From contig DAOUEM010000470.1 in the NCBI GenBank assembly GCA_034430555.1, positions 1 through 8,158 of the forward strand: 8,158 nt of DNA, in the 5' to 3' direction. Shown piece after piece: positions 7,263 to 8,158 of the stretch. The notes beneath the pieces are model-generated. The model saw nothing but the letters and a program-made list of their open reading frames with translations, did not search any database and was not told where the DNA came from. The position numbers and the translations under genes were made by a program. Within the stretch, counting starts at the first letter, position 1; every line of letters begins with the position of its first letter. This DNA comes from DAOTXK01 sp034430555. GTDB lineage: Bacteria > Chloroflexota > Anaerolineae > Aggregatilineales > Ch27.

Positions 7263-7277
7263 GTGAGAATTGTCACT
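7262..7277. promoter_or_regulatory. CRP/FNR-family-like dyad upstream of the CODH/ACS promoter
   Basis: The sequence AGTGAGAATTGTCACT is a palindrome at 14 of 16 positions; only the central G/G pair mismatches. It contains GTGA-N6-TCAC, the core of CRP/FNR-type sites. Its centre (7269.5) is about 42 bases from the start of transcription inferred for the minus strand and touches the -35 element, the class II activator position. CRP/FNR relatives include CO-sensing CooA, so a CO, redox or cAMP sensor is plausible; which one is not shown by the sequence. Confidence 0.42.
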
Positions 7278-7330
7278 ATGCAGCGTGAAGATTGGATGGT
7301 ATGCCTGACTCGTATGCAATAAAGCCCTTA

Positions 7331-7351
7331 ACCGGTGTGCGATTACCGGTG
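7331..7351. repeat. Paired ACCGGTG direct repeats
   Basis: ACCGGTG occurs at 7331-7337 and again at 7345-7351, with starts 14 bases apart. Each contains the self-complementary ACCGGT, so the pair is both a direct and an inverted repeat. They lie about 36 bases upstream of the plus-strand -35 element and could be a regulator binding site for the dehydrogenase gene. Chance occurrence in GC-rich DNA is not excluded. Confidence 0.3.
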
Positions 7352-7386
7352 CACGGCGAAATACGGCTTTTACCTTGACCAGTCGT

Positions 7387-7414
7387 TTGACACCGGCAGC
7401 AACGGTTTTACACT
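7387..7414 (+). promoter_or_regulatory. Candidate sigma70-type promoter for the dehydrogenase gene
   Basis: TTGACA (7387-7392, perfect -35) and TACACT (7409-7414, 4 of 6 to TATAAT) are separated by 16 bases. Transcription would begin near 7421, about 70 bases before the dehydrogenase start codon. Confidence 0.5.
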
Positions 7415-7422
7415 AGAGTAAA
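7407..7422. promoter_or_regulatory. Palindromic operator candidate over the dehydrogenase -10 element
   Basis: TTTACACTAGAGTAAA is a palindrome at 14 of 16 positions, centred on CTAG, with a single A/A mismatch pair. It covers the -10 hexamer TACACT and the likely transcription start, the usual place for a repressor. The family of the repressor cannot be told; no regulator gene lies in the window. Confidence 0.4.
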
Positions 7423-7493
7423 CCGGGTCGTTGGTAGTGTGAACCACAGCGAAATCCGGCCCACCGGCGACGCCAATCGTGAGGAGAATATTG

Positions 7494-8158
7494 ATGCGAG
7501 CTGCCCAGATTCTTGCCCCGGAAAAAGCGCAGGTCACAAGCCTGGATAAACCGGAGATAGCCGCCGGCGAGGTGTTGATAGCGGTGAAGGCTGCCGGCAT
7601 ATGCGGCACCGATTTACACATCTTCCACGGTGAGTACGAAGCCCTCTACCCGGTCGTCCCGGGGCACGAGTTCAGCGGTCTGGTCGCTGCCGTGGGCGGT
7701 GATGTCGAGCGCTTCCAGGTTGGCGATCGCGTGACCGCCGATCCGAATATTCCCTGCAACCGCTGCCCGGCCTGCCAGCGCAATCGCCCGAACCAGTGCC
7801 ACAACTTAACCGCCGTCGGTGTGACGCGTGATGGGGCCTTTGCGGAGTATGTGGTGGCGCCGGTGGGCAATGTCTTTCCAATCGGCGACCTGTCGTTTGC
7901 CGCCGCTGCCCTGGTCGAACCATTGGCCTGTGTGGTGTGGGGCTTGCAGCGCGTCCAGGTCCAGCCGGGCGACTCGGTATTGATCATGGGCGCCGGCCCG
8001 ATGAGCAGCCTGATGCTGCAGGCAGTACGCTGTGTTGGCGGCGTGAACATCGTGGTGACCGATATCGTGCCCGGGCGGTTGGAACGGGCGGCAGCGTTAG
8101 GGGCCAGCGAGGTGGTGCTGGCCGATGCGCACATGGATCGCCGGCTGCGGGCCTTGGC
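7494..8158 (+). CDS. Zinc-dependent medium-chain alcohol/polyol dehydrogenase, 5' part; truncated by window edge
   Basis: The frame starts at ATG 7494 and remains open for 221 codons to the right edge. It belongs to the medium-chain dehydrogenase family near sorbitol and threonine dehydrogenases, cytoplasmic enzymes that oxidise secondary alcohols or polyols with NAD(P). Catalytic zinc ligands are C37 (AAGICGTDLH), H58-E59 (VPGHEFSG) and E142 (LVEPLAC). Structural zinc cysteines are 88, 91, 94 and 102 (C-x2-C-x2-C-x7-C). The Rossmann motif at 166-171 reads GAGPMS, where the third glycine of the usual GxGPxG is serine. D190 (VVTDI) suggests a preference for NAD. Family length is about 340-350, so roughly a third is missing. 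AGGAG at 7482-7486 lies 7 bases before the start. The gene is divergent from the CODH/ACS operon; its substrate cannot be assigned. Confidence 0.93.
   Translation, partial: MRAAQILAPEKAQVTSLDKPEIAAGEVLIAVKAAGICGTDLHIFHGEYEALYPVVPGHEFSGLVAAVGGDVERFQVGDRVTADPNIPCNRCPACQRNRPNQCHNLTAVGVTRDGAFAEYVVAPVGNVFPIGDLSFAAAALVEPLACVVWGLQRVQVQPGDSVLIMGAGPMSSLMLQAVRCVGGVNIVVTDIVPGRLERAAALGASEVVLADAHMDRRLRAL

Larger units (their letters stand above)
6985..7493. other. Divergent intergenic control region between the CODH/ACS operon and the dehydrogenase gene
   Basis: This stretch of about 510 bases holds no convincing gene. The short open frames in it (for example minus 7000-7248, plus 7-10 kDa equivalents) lack ribosome binding sites and family resemblance. 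It is more AT-rich around 7190-7260 than the genes are. I see, from left to right: an untranslated leader for the minus-strand operon (about 6985-7227), overlapping hairpins with a T-tract (7140-7184), a minus-strand promoter candidate (7234-7262), a CRP/FNR-like dyad (7262-7277), paired ACCGGTG repeats (7331-7351), and a plus-strand promoter with a palindrome (7387-7422). Each is listed separately. Confidence 0.75.

Noticed and set aside
1..8158. CRISPR arrays, tRNA or rRNA genes, insertion sequences
   Set aside because: No spaced repeat series, cloverleaf-like or rRNA sequence, transposase, or terminal inverted repeats were seen on reading either strand.

Overview
The window carries most of a bacterial carbon monoxide dehydrogenase/acetyl-CoA synthase (CODH/ACS) operon on the minus strand. 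This is the carbonyl branch and corrinoid methyl-transfer part of the Wood-Ljungdahl pathway. The organism is therefore very probably a strict anaerobe that fixes CO2, oxidises acetate or uses CO. The moderately high GC content, AGGAG-type ribosome binding sites and bacterial-type full-length AcsB exclude an archaeal-type CdhC arrangement. A Chloroflexota-like or deep-branching uncultured bacterium is possible, but that is only an impression and no marker in the window proves it.

Reading the minus strand from high to low coordinates, the operon is: a small HMA-fold-like protein (6592-6984), cooS/acsA (4558-6579), acsB (2273-4546), a two-CBS-domain protein (1741-2256), acsD (760-1734) and the start of acsC, which runs off the left edge (1-741). 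The gaps are only 6 to 18 bases. Several Shine-Dalgarno sequences overlap the preceding stop codon, so the six genes look co-transcribed and translationally coupled. All ligands I can check for the CODH B, C and D clusters, the ACS A cluster and the N-terminal Fe-S cluster of AcsC are present, so the system looks functional.

CooS reduces CO2 to CO. AcsB joins that CO to a methyl group and CoA to make acetyl-CoA. AcsC and AcsD form the corrinoid iron-sulfur protein that delivers the methyl group. The two unusual members are the CBS protein between acsB and acsD, a candidate adenylate-responsive regulator, and the leading HMA-like protein, which has lost the usual CxxC metal site.

The region 6985-7493 is a divergent control region of about 510 bases without a convincing gene. 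It holds a candidate minus-strand promoter with a CRP/FNR-type dyad over its -35 element, a leader of about 240 bases with overlapping hairpins and a T-tract, and a separate candidate plus-strand promoter with a palindrome over its -10 element. The plus-strand promoter would serve a zinc-dependent medium-chain alcohol/polyol dehydrogenase that starts at 7494 and runs off the right edge.
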